In this document: piece by piece, positions 50,601 to 58,598 of the stretch
Layout of the letters: each line of letters begins with the position of its first letter
How positions within the stretch are numbered: position 1 is the first letter of the stretch
Origin: Candidatus Nitrosotenuis uzonensis
GTDB lineage: Archaea; Thermoproteota; Nitrososphaeria; Nitrososphaerales; Nitrosopumilaceae
Length of the DNA: 64,000 nt
Reading direction: 5' to 3'
Assembly (NCBI RefSeq): GCF_000723185.1
Contig: NZ_CBTY010000006.1
Coordinates: forward strand, 124,001 to 188,000
The notes under the pieces: model-generated
Database searches by the model: none
The model's input: only the letters and a program-made list of their open reading frames with translations
Told to the model about the DNA's origin: nothing
Position numbers and translations under genes: made by a program

Positions 50601-50906
50601 GACCGAGCCATATTTCTAATCCAAAGCATGCTGGAGGATGCAGGCGTTGACGTTAACACGGGCAAGGTGGACCTTGGGGTATTACAGGGAAGGCCTCACA
50701 GCGAGGTCTCAAAACTGCAGCTGTTCATGGATGTGCTAAAATCACTTGAGGGTGACAGCAAGACTGCAGTAGAAGAGAAGCTGTTCGTAAAGGAGCTTGT
50801 CAAGACCACAAAATTCACTGAAGAAGAGGCAAGGAATTTTATTCGAAGAATGCTCCGCGAGGCATCAATTTATGAATCCAAACCCGGCCACTATAACCGT
50901 GTATGA
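47694..50906 (+). CDS. mcm: Replicative DNA helicase MCM with intein in Walker A
   Basis: The precursor is 1070 aa. The N-extein has the N-terminal domain with a zinc site (CPEGH, then CSHEKC) and an OB fold. The AAA+ core begins before residue 349. The Walker A loop GDPG-TAKSEML is split after Gly349 by a 379-residue intein (residues 350-728). Walker B is LVCIDEFDKM, followed by sensor 1 (LAAANPMYGKYD), LPIPLLTRFDLIFVV, and a C-terminal winged helix. After splicing the protein is 691 aa, a normal MCM length. Co-transcribed with gins23 and hel308. Confidence 0.96.
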   Translation: MTLETQTQSALIDQIQNFLASFKDKSGTFHYVEEIDQMMAKQTKYIVVDYNDVVSQKEIEVKFNLEPDAVLYAFSRAIKNILEERFPDYAQKISDDIRVRIANYPIQRSLRQINAEVIGKMTSVSGMVVRASEVKPLAKNMVYKCPEGHLTEIPLERGMMIFTPTKCSHEKCSQRDLRIDPETSKFIDFQIVRLQELPEDLPPGQLPHYVDVTIKQDLVDNARPGDRIILTGIVRIEQEQITGTRVHSGLHRLRIEGNNIEFLGGKGSKNSRRSEREEISPEEEKIIKSLARSPDVYERLIGSFAPHIQGHAIIKESILLLMVGSTQRVLQDGTKIRGDINVFLVGDPGCLDGSTKVILADGRIVDLESLGKNHLEEINVRMQHEYGDDTATVFHKYENQKVIEIVTETGKNIIGTYNHPLFTKNGWKRLDELKEGDELRTITHIPCTIKNYVPTDFGVVTRSAYHGKIPEFVNEELAAFMGFLTGDGWCRTNGYRIDFIVSQKEEDLLQPLLQMGKNLFGLEPKISKRGYPGQLVMMNDGRQITRTMYVTNVEYNSKNVVEMLEFLKGGSCGRHVPSSIFQSPNSVVASYLKWLFEADGTVFNMGRARRAIQLRSTSIRLLRDVQMLLLRFGIHSRIIQHETGSNLVIRRGTSIVKYAKHVGFVSNTKASRLNDLVRWALETRRNQRHDEEYEKIVKINYLTRSQIVYDVEIPKTHKFIANGILSHNTAKSEMLKFCARVAPRGLYTSGRGSTAAGLTAAVVRDKSGILMLEAGAVVLGDQGLVCIDEFDKMKPEDRSALHEVMEQQSASIAKGGIVATLNARTSILAAANPMYGKYDPFKNITENVALPIPLLTRFDLIFVVRDIPSKEKDRNIAKHIIGMHKKSSSDTRSLIDVDIFTKYLSYCKRIDPILTPEAEEKILEYYLKMRNVESEEMITVTPRQLGGLVRLATARARLLQKDQVDGEDADRAIFLIQSMLEDAGVDVNTGKVDLGVLQGRPHSEVSKLQLFMDVLKSLEGDSKTAVEEKLFVKELVKTTKFTEEEARNFIRRMLREASIYESKPGHYNRV
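48741..49877 (+). mobile_element. LAGLIDADG intein in mcm (Walker A insertion site)
   Basis: This in-frame 379-residue element begins Cys-Leu-Asp-Gly (block A) and ends SHN with Thr as the +1 extein residue. Block B is GTYNHPLFT with the needed Thr and His. The homing endonuclease has two LAGLIDADG-type helices, FMGFLTGDG and YLKWLFEADG, each with an acidic residue. Block F is YDVEIPKTHKFIANG and the penultimate His is kept. All splicing residues look intact. The site lies in the Walker A loop, so splicing is essential for helicase activity. Confidence 0.95.
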
Positions 50907-53029
50907 GAATAACGGAATTACCACTGGCCAATTCTGCCTTTAAGCTTCTAGAAGAGATAAACATCAAAGAGCTCTTTCCGCCGCAAAAAATGGCAGTTGA
51001 TGCCGGGCTGCTTGAAGGAGAAAACATTCTGGTCTCTGCTCCTACTGCAAGCGGAAAGACCATCATTGCCATGCTTGCAACAATGCAGTTTCTTGAAAAA
51101 AACAGGGCAAAGGCAGTATACCTATCACCTCTGAGAGCACTTGCATCCGAAAAATTCTCAGAATTTAAAAAACTCGAAAAAATCGACTTTGGCAGAAAAA
51201 TCAACGTGGCAATATCTACGGGAGATTTTGACTCTGTTGACGAGGAGCTGGAAAAGGCAGACGTGATAATACTTACTAACGAAAAAATGGATTCTCTTAT
51301 ACGGCATGGCGTTGAGTGGATAGATAACATCGGACTTGTTATTGCAGACGAGGTACATCTTATTGGCGATGCAGACAGGGGGCCAACACTTGAGATCGTG
51401 CTGACCAAGCTCAAGGAGATGGAGTCCAAACCGCAGATTCTGGGGCTGAGTGCAACTATTACAAACTCTGATGAGATTGCTCAATGGCTTGGATGCAAAC
51501 TGGTATCAAGCGAGTGGCGGCCAGTGCCTCTTGCGGAAGGAGTATTTGACGGTGGCCAGGTATACTGGAGCAACGGTAAATCAGATGAGGTCGAATCCAG
51601 TATCAGAGGGCCGGCAATAGACTTGTGCATTGACACGATAAAAAGCGGAGGCCAGTCGATAATATTTGCAGAGACTAGGATGCGTTCTGCATCGCTTGCC
51701 ACCAAAGGAGCAGAAGCCGTCTCAAGATTGCTCTCTGATTCGGAAAGGGAGGAACTAGATCATATATCGCAAATGATTCTTTCTGAAAACGAGCATACTG
51801 ACCTTATCAAAACACTAGCATCTCTATTAAAAAAGGGTGTAGGATTCCATCATGCTGGACTGAACCAGAACTGCAGAAAGGTAATAGAAGAAAAATTCAG
51901 AGAAGGTAAGATAAAACTGATTGCGTCAACGCCGACTCTGGCAGCAGGTGTCAACCTGCCTGCAAGAAGAGTCGTCATATCGAGCGTGCTCCGTTACGAT
52001 GTAAAGGCTGGAACGAACAAGCCAATCAGCGTCCTTGAATACAAACAGCTTTGCGGTAGAGCCGGACGGCCCCAATATGACAAATTCGGTGAGGCAGTAA
52101 TAGTTGGCAACTCTAACAGCTCTGATTTGACAGAATACTATATCAACGGTGTACCGGAGCCAATAGAGTCACAGCTGGCAAATGACAGGTCGCTTCGAAT
52201 ACACATTCTGAGCCACATAGTGTCAAACCCGGGAATAAAAAATGACGATCTACTTGAGTTTTTTTTAAAAACGCTTGCGGGAAGGCAGACAAGAAAGAAC
52301 ACACTCAAGTTTGCAATCGAGATTGCAAAAAAATTCCTCATAAATGAAAAGCTCATAGTGCAAAAGGCAGAAAGATTTGCAGCAACAGAATTTGGCAAAA
52401 AGGTCTCGATGCTGTACATTGATCCAGTTTCTGCAATTTACTTTAAACGCGCGCTGGAAATTGTTTCGGAAAATGGAAAACACACTCTTGGATTTCTCCA
52501 TCTTGTGACAAACTCTGAGGAGTTTTTCCCCAAATTCTCTCTTCGAAACAAGGACTATGAAATGGCAAGTGTCCTGATTGAAAACCGTGCATCCGAGCTT
52601 ATCGAGAGGATATCAGAGTATGACTGCTCAAGGGGCATGCTTGCGCTCCATTCCTGGATAAACGAAGCATCCGAAGTGAGCCTCTCAGATAACCTGAACG
52701 TGGAATCAGGCGATATGCACAGGATGGTGGAGATTGCTGACTGGCTGCTTTACTGCCTGTATGAGCTTGCAAAGCTGTTAGAACGGACGGACCTGCTAGA
52801 AGAGATATCCGTACTTAGGGCAAGAATCAGATATGGAATAAAAGAGGAGCTTGTAGATTTGACGCAGATACGCGGCATAGGGCGAGTCCGCGCGCGCAAG
52901 CTGTATGATCGGGGAATAAAGACGATTGAAGATCTAAGAAAGATACCAGTCGAGAAGCTAGCTGAGATTGACAAAATTGGGGCCACTCTGGCAGATAATA
53001 TTAAATCCCAACTGTCAAAAGTTAGGTAG
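50903..53029 (+). CDS. hel308: Hel308-type ATP-dependent DNA helicase
   Basis: This 708-residue Ski2-like superfamily 2 helicase works at stalled forks. Motif I is APTASGKTIIAML, motif II ADEVHLIGDADRG, motif III LGLSATI, motif V STPTLAAGVNLPAR and motif VI QLCGRAGRPQYD. The ratchet domain follows and a C-terminal helix-hairpin-helix (IRGIGRVRARKLYDRG) ends it. It overlaps mcm by four bases, giving a rare direct gins-mcm-hel308 operon. Confidence 0.93.
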   Translation: MRITELPLANSAFKLLEEINIKELFPPQKMAVDAGLLEGENILVSAPTASGKTIIAMLATMQFLEKNRAKAVYLSPLRALASEKFSEFKKLEKIDFGRKINVAISTGDFDSVDEELEKADVIILTNEKMDSLIRHGVEWIDNIGLVIADEVHLIGDADRGPTLEIVLTKLKEMESKPQILGLSATITNSDEIAQWLGCKLVSSEWRPVPLAEGVFDGGQVYWSNGKSDEVESSIRGPAIDLCIDTIKSGGQSIIFAETRMRSASLATKGAEAVSRLLSDSEREELDHISQMILSENEHTDLIKTLASLLKKGVGFHHAGLNQNCRKVIEEKFREGKIKLIASTPTLAAGVNLPARRVVISSVLRYDVKAGTNKPISVLEYKQLCGRAGRPQYDKFGEAVIVGNSNSSDLTEYYINGVPEPIESQLANDRSLRIHILSHIVSNPGIKNDDLLEFFLKTLAGRQTRKNTLKFAIEIAKKFLINEKLIVQKAERFAATEFGKKVSMLYIDPVSAIYFKRALEIVSENGKHTLGFLHLVTNSEEFFPKFSLRNKDYEMASVLIENRASELIERISEYDCSRGMLALHSWINEASEVSLSDNLNVESGDMHRMVEIADWLLYCLYELAKLLERTDLLEEISVLRARIRYGIKEELVDLTQIRGIGRVRARKLYDRGIKTIEDLRKIPVEKLAEIDKIGATLADNIKSQLSKVR

Positions 53030-54045
53030 TGCAATCCGAGATAATATCTGCGATAACCGGCTCTGCCATCTCCTTTCTTGTGGTGATTGCACTAACTCCT
53101 GTCTTGATAAAGTCGCTGACAAAACACAACTGGACCGTAAAAGACGTCAACCGCGCAGGAGGGGCAATGGTGCCAAGACCTGGTGGCCCTGCAATCATTG
53201 TGGCAATCATAATATCAGAAATATCAATATTTTTTCTTCTTCCACAAAGTGAGCTTGTAGCAAAGCAGATTGCCGCAATACTGACCACGACGTCTGCTGC
53301 GTTTGTAATAGGATTAATAGATGATAGGAAGGTGATGGGAGGGTGGTTCAAGCCCCTTGCATTGGCAGCATCTTCCATTCCGATAATAGCTCTTGGTGTA
53401 TACGAACCAAATCTAGCATTTCCGATCTTTGGAGAGGTGAAGATTCCTGCATTGTACCTTGGCGTTATTGTAATTATGATATCGATTACAGGTAATACGA
53501 TAAACTCTATTGACGTAATGAATGGCATTGCATCGGGATTTATGGCAATAGCATCAATAGCACTCGTACTGTCTCTTATCATACTGCAAAAATACAATGT
53601 GGCAATAATGGCCCTGCCGCTGGTATTTGCGTCACTGGCGTTTTACAGATATCACAAGTTTCCAAGCAAGATATTTCCAGGCGACTCAGGAGCGCTTACT
53701 CTTGGAGCAATGTATGGCGTTATAGCAATAATCGGACGGGTCGAGGTGGTGGCCGCAATAGCGCTTCTTCCCGCAGTCATCAATTCATTCTTGTTCTTAT
53801 CCAGCGTCAAGAAGATAGTGGAACACAGACAGATAAAGGGGCCTACAACCCACACCGATGATAACAAAATAACTGCTACGAAAGAAAAGGATGCGCCAAT
53901 AACTCTTGTGCGGCTCTTAGTAGCAGCAAAACCACTTACAGAAAAAGAGATCGGATTTGCTATTTTCAGACTAGCAACTTTTTCGGCCGTACTTGCTTTA
54001 ATCTCAGCCTTTCTTATGGGGGTAAGGATTTGGGGCAACCCTTGA
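53029..54045 (+). CDS. GlcNAc-1-phosphate transferase family (MraY/WecA/AglH-like) membrane enzyme
   Basis: This 338-residue polytopic protein, about ten membrane segments, should transfer a sugar-1-phosphate from a UDP-sugar to a polyprenyl phosphate lipid, the first step of N-glycan or exopolysaccharide assembly. Motifs: VNRAGGAMVPRPGGPAI, GLIDDRK, NTINSIDVMNGIASG and FPGDSGALTLG. The start is GTG 53029, overlapping hel308 by one base. Confidence 0.88.
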   Translation: MQSEIISAITGSAISFLVVIALTPVLIKSLTKHNWTVKDVNRAGGAMVPRPGGPAIIVAIIISEISIFFLLPQSELVAKQIAAILTTTSAAFVIGLIDDRKVMGGWFKPLALAASSIPIIALGVYEPNLAFPIFGEVKIPALYLGVIVIMISITGNTINSIDVMNGIASGFMAIASIALVLSLIILQKYNVAIMALPLVFASLAFYRYHKFPSKIFPGDSGALTLGAMYGVIAIIGRVEVVAAIALLPAVINSFLFLSSVKKIVEHRQIKGPTTHTDDNKITATKEKDAPITLVRLLVAAKPLTEKEIGFAIFRLATFSAVLALISAFLMGVRIWGNP

Positions 54046-54266
54046 TGTATTCATTCATTGCAATAATGTGGGTACTCATACTTGCAGGCGGCGGCATACT
54101 GGTAGTATTGGTATCACAAATATCTATTTCAGGATACGGAGAGCAGATGGATTTTCTTATTGCCTCGGCAATAAAGGCAGTAATCGCAATAGTGCTTGTG
54201 GTGCTCTGGATAATAGTTCTAACAAAGCTGAAAAACAAGATTTTCCAAAAACAGATAAGATCCTAG
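54045..54266 (+). CDS. Small membrane protein with two transmembrane segments
   Basis: The 73-residue protein starts MYSFIAIMWVLILAGGG and has a second helix (AIKAVIAIVLVVLWIIVL) and a basic tail. It begins on the stop of the glycosyltransferase gene (TGATG), so the two are coupled; it may be an accessory to that enzyme. No family is recognised. The four last bases overlap the convergent hexapeptide transferase gene. Confidence 0.68.
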   Translation: MYSFIAIMWVLILAGGGILVVLVSQISISGYGEQMDFLIASAIKAVIAIVLVVLWIIVLTKLKNKIFQKQIRS

Positions 54267-54736
54267 GACTCCCAGTCTTTCTGTTTTTTGTCATATTCTT
54301 GACGCGAATATCTTGGCCTTGCAGGCACTCCTGCAACCACAGTATTGTCTGGCACATCCTTTGTGACAACGGCACCCATTGCAACAACGCTGTTGCGCCC
54401 TATGGTCACACCTGCCTTGATCACTGCACGTGATCCGATTATGGCGCCGTCCATTATGGTGACTCCAACCATCTTCTTACTTGGGGGATACGGATCGTTT
54501 GTGAGCGAGGCTGCAGGTCCTATGAAGACATTCTTTCCTATTCGCGAGAGAGGTGGGATGTAAACAAGTCCCTCTATCATGGTGTTCTGTCCAATCACCA
54601 CGTTATAGTCTACATGTGCAAGTGAGCCTATCTTGACGTTATCGCCGATTATGGTGTTATCCCCAACGTATGCAAAATGCCAGATTTTGACATTTTTTCC
54701 TATTTTTGCCTTCTCTGAGATGTAGTTGGTGACCAA
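54263..54736 (-). CDS. Left-handed beta-helix acyltransferase (UDP-sugar N-acetyltransferase-like)
   Basis: The 157-residue protein consists of hexapeptide repeats (IGKNVKIWHFAYVGDNTIIG through VTIGRNSVVAMGAVVTKDV) and ends GVPARPRYSR. The plan and length match WbpD/WlbB-type acetyltransferases that acetylate the 3-amino group of UDP-sugar acids. The neighbouring Gfo/Idh dehydrogenase fits the same pathway, though the aminotransferase is not in the window. Confidence 0.85.
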   Translation of the reverse strand: MVTNYISEKAKIGKNVKIWHFAYVGDNTIIGDNVKIGSLAHVDYNVVIGQNTMIEGLVYIPPLSRIGKNVFIGPAASLTNDPYPPSKKMVGVTIMDGAIIGSRAVIKAGVTIGRNSVVAMGAVVTKDVPDNTVVAGVPARPRYSRQEYDKKQKDWES

Positions 54737-54740
54737 GCTA

Positions 54741-55010
54741 TCACAGGTGCCATGGTTTTGCGTCTTTAATTATTTTCTGGGGAAGAGAGTTTTTGTGTTT
54801 TTCAAGAAATGCAATATCCTGATTTTTGTCCCTCAGCTCATCTGGAAGCATTATTGGAATTTCCTCTATTATGGGATAGAATCTTTCACAATTGGCGCAG
54901 TACAGTGAGCCTTCGACTACAACCTGGTCTTTTGATTCCAACTCGTACATTTCCAGCGGAAAGTGTTTGTCTATAGGACATGCCAAGATGTCCAGCATTT
55001 TTTTGTTCAT
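54741..55010 (-). CDS. Trm112-family zinc-ribbon-like protein
   Basis: The 89-residue protein reads MLDILACPIDKHFPLEM at the start and has a second pair in LYCANCERFYPII. It belongs to the Trm112/UPF0434 family, activators of methyltransferases acting on tRNA, rRNA or release factor. It lies between sugar genes and overlaps the dehydrogenase gene by four bases, so it may also serve a local methyltransferase. Confidence 0.86.
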   Translation of the reverse strand: MNKKMLDILACPIDKHFPLEMYELESKDQVVVEGSLYCANCERFYPIIEEIPIMLPDELRDKNQDIAFLEKHKNSLPQKIIKDAKPWHL

Positions 55011-55942
55011 TGTAACTCCAAGTATAACGGGACTCCTTTCTGGCTGGAAATAAGTGCTGCTTCGGCTATTCTAGTCACGTTCACTGCATCCTGTGGTGTG
55101 ACCCGCGGCGTTTTCTTTGATTCTATACAGTCAAGAAAATGCTTTATCTCTAGTGTGAGCGGCTCTGCTTTTTCACTGCGCGGTATCTCAGAGCCCTGGT
55201 CTTTTTCAATTCTGACTTCTTGTGAGATAAAGTCAGCTGAAATTATTCCGTCAGTGCACACTGCGCTAAAATGCCTGACACGCGCTGGCGTTATCCAGTT
55301 CGATGAGATTATGGCCACCTTGTTGTCCTTGAATCCAAGCATGATGGTGGCAAAGTCTTCATGATCGTGTTTTATCTTTCCAGATCGGGCAAAAACTATC
55401 TCCGGGGTGTCATCAAAGAGCCACATTGCTGTGTCGATATCGTGCACCGCTGTATCGTATATTATTCCAACATCTTTTATGTGAAGTGGCATTCTGTTTT
55501 CCCTGTGAAATTCCAACATAATCAGCTCGCCGTATGTCTTTGACTTGACAAAGTTCTTCACAGTCTCTACTGCAGGATTGAATCTCTCTATGTATCCGCA
55601 TGTGAGGGTGACGCCGTTCTTTTTGGCAAGGTGTACAAGCTTTGCACCCTCTTCTGACTTGTACGTCATGGGTTTTTCGATAAATACATGTTTTTTCATC
55701 TCTAGCATTTTTGTTGCGAGTTTGTAGTGGGTGGAAGTCGGAGTACAGATGAAAGCAGCGTCAAACTTTTCAGATTCTAACATATCTTCAATTGCAGTGT
55801 AATAGTTTACGCCGTACTTTTGGCCAGTGTCTTTTGCCCTTACTGCATCAGCATCGCATACTGCACAGAGGGCGCCAAACTGTGATAGTACTCTTGCGTG
55901 ATTTTTACCCCAACCGCCTACACCGATTTGAGCTACTCTCAT
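55007..55942 (-). CDS. Gfo/Idh/MocA family oxidoreductase, probable UDP-sugar 3-dehydrogenase
   Basis: The 311-residue NAD(P)-dependent enzyme has the Rossmann GVGGWGKNHARVL, the EKPMTYKSEEG motif with the catalytic Lys, and DVGIIYDTAVHDIDTAMWL. With the hexapeptide transferase it fits UDP-GlcNAc(A) 3-dehydrogenase (WlbA-type) of 2,3-diamino sugar synthesis. Substrate inferred from the neighbour only. Confidence 0.85.
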   Translation of the reverse strand: MRVAQIGVGGWGKNHARVLSQFGALCAVCDADAVRAKDTGQKYGVNYYTAIEDMLESEKFDAAFICTPTSTHYKLATKMLEMKKHVFIEKPMTYKSEEGAKLVHLAKKNGVTLTCGYIERFNPAVETVKNFVKSKTYGELIMLEFHRENRMPLHIKDVGIIYDTAVHDIDTAMWLFDDTPEIVFARSGKIKHDHEDFATIMLGFKDNKVAIISSNWITPARVRHFSAVCTDGIISADFISQEVRIEKDQGSEIPRSEKAEPLTLEIKHFLDCIESKKTPRVTPQDAVNVTRIAEAALISSQKGVPLYLELQ

Positions 55943-55943
55943 T

Positions 55944-56861
55944 CTAATACACCGGCGTTATCCAATCCTGATGGTTCTGGTCTGTGCCCATGGCTGCCTT
56001 ATTGTAGGAATCCAGTATCTGCTTTGTAATGTTTCCTGTTCGTCCGTCCCCTACCTTCTGGCCGTCTATATTTATTATGGGAATTATCTCCGCTGCAGTT
56101 CCAGTAAGGAATACTTCATCTGCAAGGTAGATCTGACTTCGAGTTATCTCTTTTTCAATTGTCGAGTATCCTAATTCATCTGCTAATGTCATGACCGAGT
56201 CCCTAGTGATCCCTTCCAATGCGGACGAGCTAAGTGGCGGCGTAATCAGGGTGTTATTTTTTACAATGAAAACATTCTCTCCTGGCGCCTCGCTTACATT
56301 ACCATTAATGTCCAGCATTATTGCCTCGTCGTAACCGTTCCTCTTGCATTCCTGTGTGGCAAGAATGGAATTAAGATAATTGCCTCCCATCTTTGCAAGG
56401 GTAGGTGCGGAAAGGTCGCTAAATTTCCGCCACGATGAGATGCCGGCACTTATGCCGTTTTTGTTGAAAAGGTCGCCGAACGGGAAGGCAAACATGGCAG
56501 CGTGCGTTGGAGCACTCGGCGTCACGTGAAGATTTATCCCATACTGCCCTACAAAATAAAACGGTCGTATGTAGCAGGATCTTCTTATCTTGTTCTTTTT
56601 GCACAAGTTTATGGCAGCGTCAAATATCTGATCATCTGTGTAATTAAGTGAAATAGAGTAGAACTGTCCTGACCTTCTGAATCTTTTGATGTGGTCGTTC
56701 AGCCTGAATATGTTTAGGTTTTTTCCGTTCCAATACGCACGTATTCCCTCAAAGATGGATGTGCCATAGTGTATTGCATGCGTGGTGATGGGCACATGTG
56801 CCTTCTCATACGTGACGAACTTGCCGTCAAACCAGACATACTTTGAGATTGCCAGCTTCAT
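55944..56861 (-). CDS. ilvE: Branched-chain amino acid aminotransferase
   Basis: The 305-residue fold-type IV PLP enzyme catalyses the last step of Leu, Ile and Val synthesis. It has HAIHYGTSIFEGIRAY, the PLP lysine in LAKMGGNYLNS, EAIMLDINGNVSEAPGENVF and FLTGTAAEI. It lies one base upstream of the dehydrogenase gene, so it may share its transcript. Confidence 0.94.
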   Translation of the reverse strand: MKLAISKYVWFDGKFVTYEKAHVPITTHAIHYGTSIFEGIRAYWNGKNLNIFRLNDHIKRFRRSGQFYSISLNYTDDQIFDAAINLCKKNKIRRSCYIRPFYFVGQYGINLHVTPSAPTHAAMFAFPFGDLFNKNGISAGISSWRKFSDLSAPTLAKMGGNYLNSILATQECKRNGYDEAIMLDINGNVSEAPGENVFIVKNNTLITPPLSSSALEGITRDSVMTLADELGYSTIEKEITRSQIYLADEVFLTGTAAEIIPIINIDGQKVGDGRTGNITKQILDSYNKAAMGTDQNHQDWITPVY

Positions 56862-56887
56862 AACCTGCCTTCAAGTGAGATCTTAAT

Positions 56888-57490
56888 CTATTTTTGTTTG
56901 ATGCCTACCTTGGGGAACTTCATTCCTGCGATTCTTGTCGTGGTATCCTCGGCTGTAGAATACCTTTCTACTATGTGCCAGTTTGCCTCGATGATCTTTA
57001 CTACCTGCTCTGGCACGTCATTCTTCCAATCAGTATTCTTGCCTTGAGCCGCCTCGTACATCTTGTTCTTAACTGAGGAAGCTGAGATCTCCTTGCGCGT
57101 TCCGACTCGCGGGTTCAATCTGTATGCCTTTAGCATTATTCCCTCAATCTTATCGCCCGTGTATGTGTAATAATCGCGGCCAATACCGCTCAGGATCTGA
57201 CTTCTCAGCTTCCAAGAGTATGGTGATAGTAGTGGCGGAAAATATCTCCAGAACGGGGAATAGAACGTATAATTTGGAGAGACTTGCACCGAGTCACCAA
57301 ATACTGAAATTATCATCTCCTTTCTTGTCTGAAAGTCAAACGGGAAACTCCTGCTGTTTATCTCTGTTGTACCGCACATAAAGACTACTGGCATGACTAC
57401 GACCTCGGATTCTTTTTTTAGCTCCTCTATTATCTGCACATGCGCGTTGGTAAGCGGGTTTAGGTGTGCAAGGTATACTGCAACTGTCAA
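56888..57490 (-). CDS. Cytidylyltransferase-like nucleotidyltransferase
   Basis: This 200-residue protein has the HxGH-like loop HLNPLTNAHVQII at the N-terminus (NAH in place of GxH) and ISASSVKNKM, corresponding to the ISSTxVR motif. That places it in the NMN adenylyltransferase/PPAT superfamily. Longer loops and several prolines in the middle make it unlike standard NadM. It probably adenylylates or cytidylylates an unknown substrate. Confidence 0.75.
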   Translation of the reverse strand: MTVAVYLAHLNPLTNAHVQIIEELKKESEVVVMPVVFMCGTTEINSRSFPFDFQTRKEMIISVFGDSVQVSPNYTFYSPFWRYFPPLLSPYSWKLRSQILSGIGRDYYTYTGDKIEGIMLKAYRLNPRVGTRKEISASSVKNKMYEAAQGKNTDWKNDVPEQVVKIIEANWHIVERYSTAEDTTTRIAGMKFPKVGIKQK

Positions 57491-57529
57491 GCGATTTGAT
57501 TTGATTTTGGGTATATTTATGATTAAAAG

Positions 57530-57603
57530 TGGGGACGATGGGACTTGAACCCATGATCTCCAGCGCCCGAGGCTGGCAGTATACCAAGCTAACCTACGTC
57601 CCC
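57530..57603 (-). tRNA. trnP: tRNA-Pro (anticodon CGG)
   Basis: Acceptor GGGGACG pairs CGTCCCC; the anticodon stem-loop is CCAGC-CTCGGGC-GCTGG, giving anticodon CGG; the T-arm has GGGTTCAAGTCCC. Length is 74, no intron. Discriminator A; CCA is not encoded. Confidence 0.94.
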
Positions 57604-57661
57604 GATGCTCAAAGAAAATGACACAATATTACTTTTGGTGCGATTGAATGGAAAGTAAAAG

Positions 57662-57736
57662 CGGGCCAGAAGGGCTTCGATCCCTTGACCACTGGATTAG
57701 AAGTCCAGCACTCTATCCATGCTGAGCTACCGGCCC
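57662..57736 (-). tRNA. trnR: tRNA-Arg (anticodon UCU)
   Basis: Acceptor GGGCCGG pairs CTGGCCC, the D-arm reads TAGCTCAGCATGGATAGAG, the anticodon stem-loop is CTGGA-CTTCTAA-TCCAG (anticodon TCT), and the T-arm is AGGGATCGAAGCCCT. Discriminator G; no encoded CCA; no intron. Confidence 0.94.
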
Positions 57737-57770
57737 AACGCTTTTCAAATTTATAGCATTTTAAGGGTTT

Positions 57771-58598
57771 TCACCATCTTTTCTGGTTCGAATCTCTTAT
57801 CATCTTGAAGAGAAACTGTTGGCAGTATCCTGCATATGCTCCAAAATACTCTCTTAACTCATCGTGCAAAATATGATATCTTCTTTCAGTGAGACTTTCA
57901 TCAACGGTAAATCTTCCCGGATAATAATTGTGCAACGCACGCAGCATCCACCTGTCAAGTGGGAACGCATCTGTCTTTTCAAGCGAGAATAACATGATGC
58001 AGTCTGCCACCTTGTTTCCTATCCCATCAATCTTGCAGAGTTCATCTCTTGCGGTGTGGTAATCTGATTTTTTCAACAGCTCCAAGTCGATTGCACCGCT
58101 CCTAACTGCCTCTGATGCAGCGTGTACATATTTTGTCCTGTAGCCAAGACCGCATGATGAGATCTCTGAAATGCTTGCACTTGAGATTTTTTTTGCATCC
58201 GGGAATAGAAAGAATTCCTTTCCATTAAATCTGACTTTTTTACCGAATTTTTTTGCAAGTTTGTACAAAGACAGCCTTATGTTCTGTATGTTCGAGTTTG
58301 CCGAGACGATAAATGAGATGTAGCATTGAAACGGGTCCTGCCTTAGAAGCCTCATGCCTGCAAACCTCTTTGTGGCCTCCTTGATTATCACATCCTTTGC
58401 TATCTCTCTGATTACCTTGTTAAAATTATCACTCTGCCTGAAAAGATCGTATTTTTCACCGCTGTAAGAAACTACGATTTCAGGGTTGCTCTGATCAACT
58501 AAAAGCACGTCGTCACCGTGTATTCCGTACCATTTGTTGCCGTATCTTTCCCACAAAAATACTTGGCCGCTGTTTATGGTGTGCTCTAGGTTCAGCAT
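57771..58598 (-). CDS. ogg: 8-oxoguanine DNA glycosylase (Ogg family)
   Basis: It excises 8-oxoguanine and nicks by beta elimination. The 275-residue protein begins NLEHTINSGQVFLWERYG, contains the helix-hairpin-helix KIDGIGNKVADCIMLFSL with the catalytic Lys, and the catalytic Asp in FPLDRWM. The N-terminal beta domain makes it eukaryote-like Ogg1 rather than AGOG. It overlaps the nuclease gene by one base. Confidence 0.9.
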   Translation of the reverse strand: MLNLEHTINSGQVFLWERYGNKWYGIHGDDVLLVDQSNPEIVVSYSGEKYDLFRQSDNFNKVIREIAKDVIIKEATKRFAGMRLLRQDPFQCYISFIVSANSNIQNIRLSLYKLAKKFGKKVRFNGKEFFLFPDAKKISSASISEISSCGLGYRTKYVHAASEAVRSGAIDLELLKKSDYHTARDELCKIDGIGNKVADCIMLFSLEKTDAFPLDRWMLRALHNYYPGRFTVDESLTERRYHILHDELREYFGAYAGYCQQFLFKMIRDSNQKRW

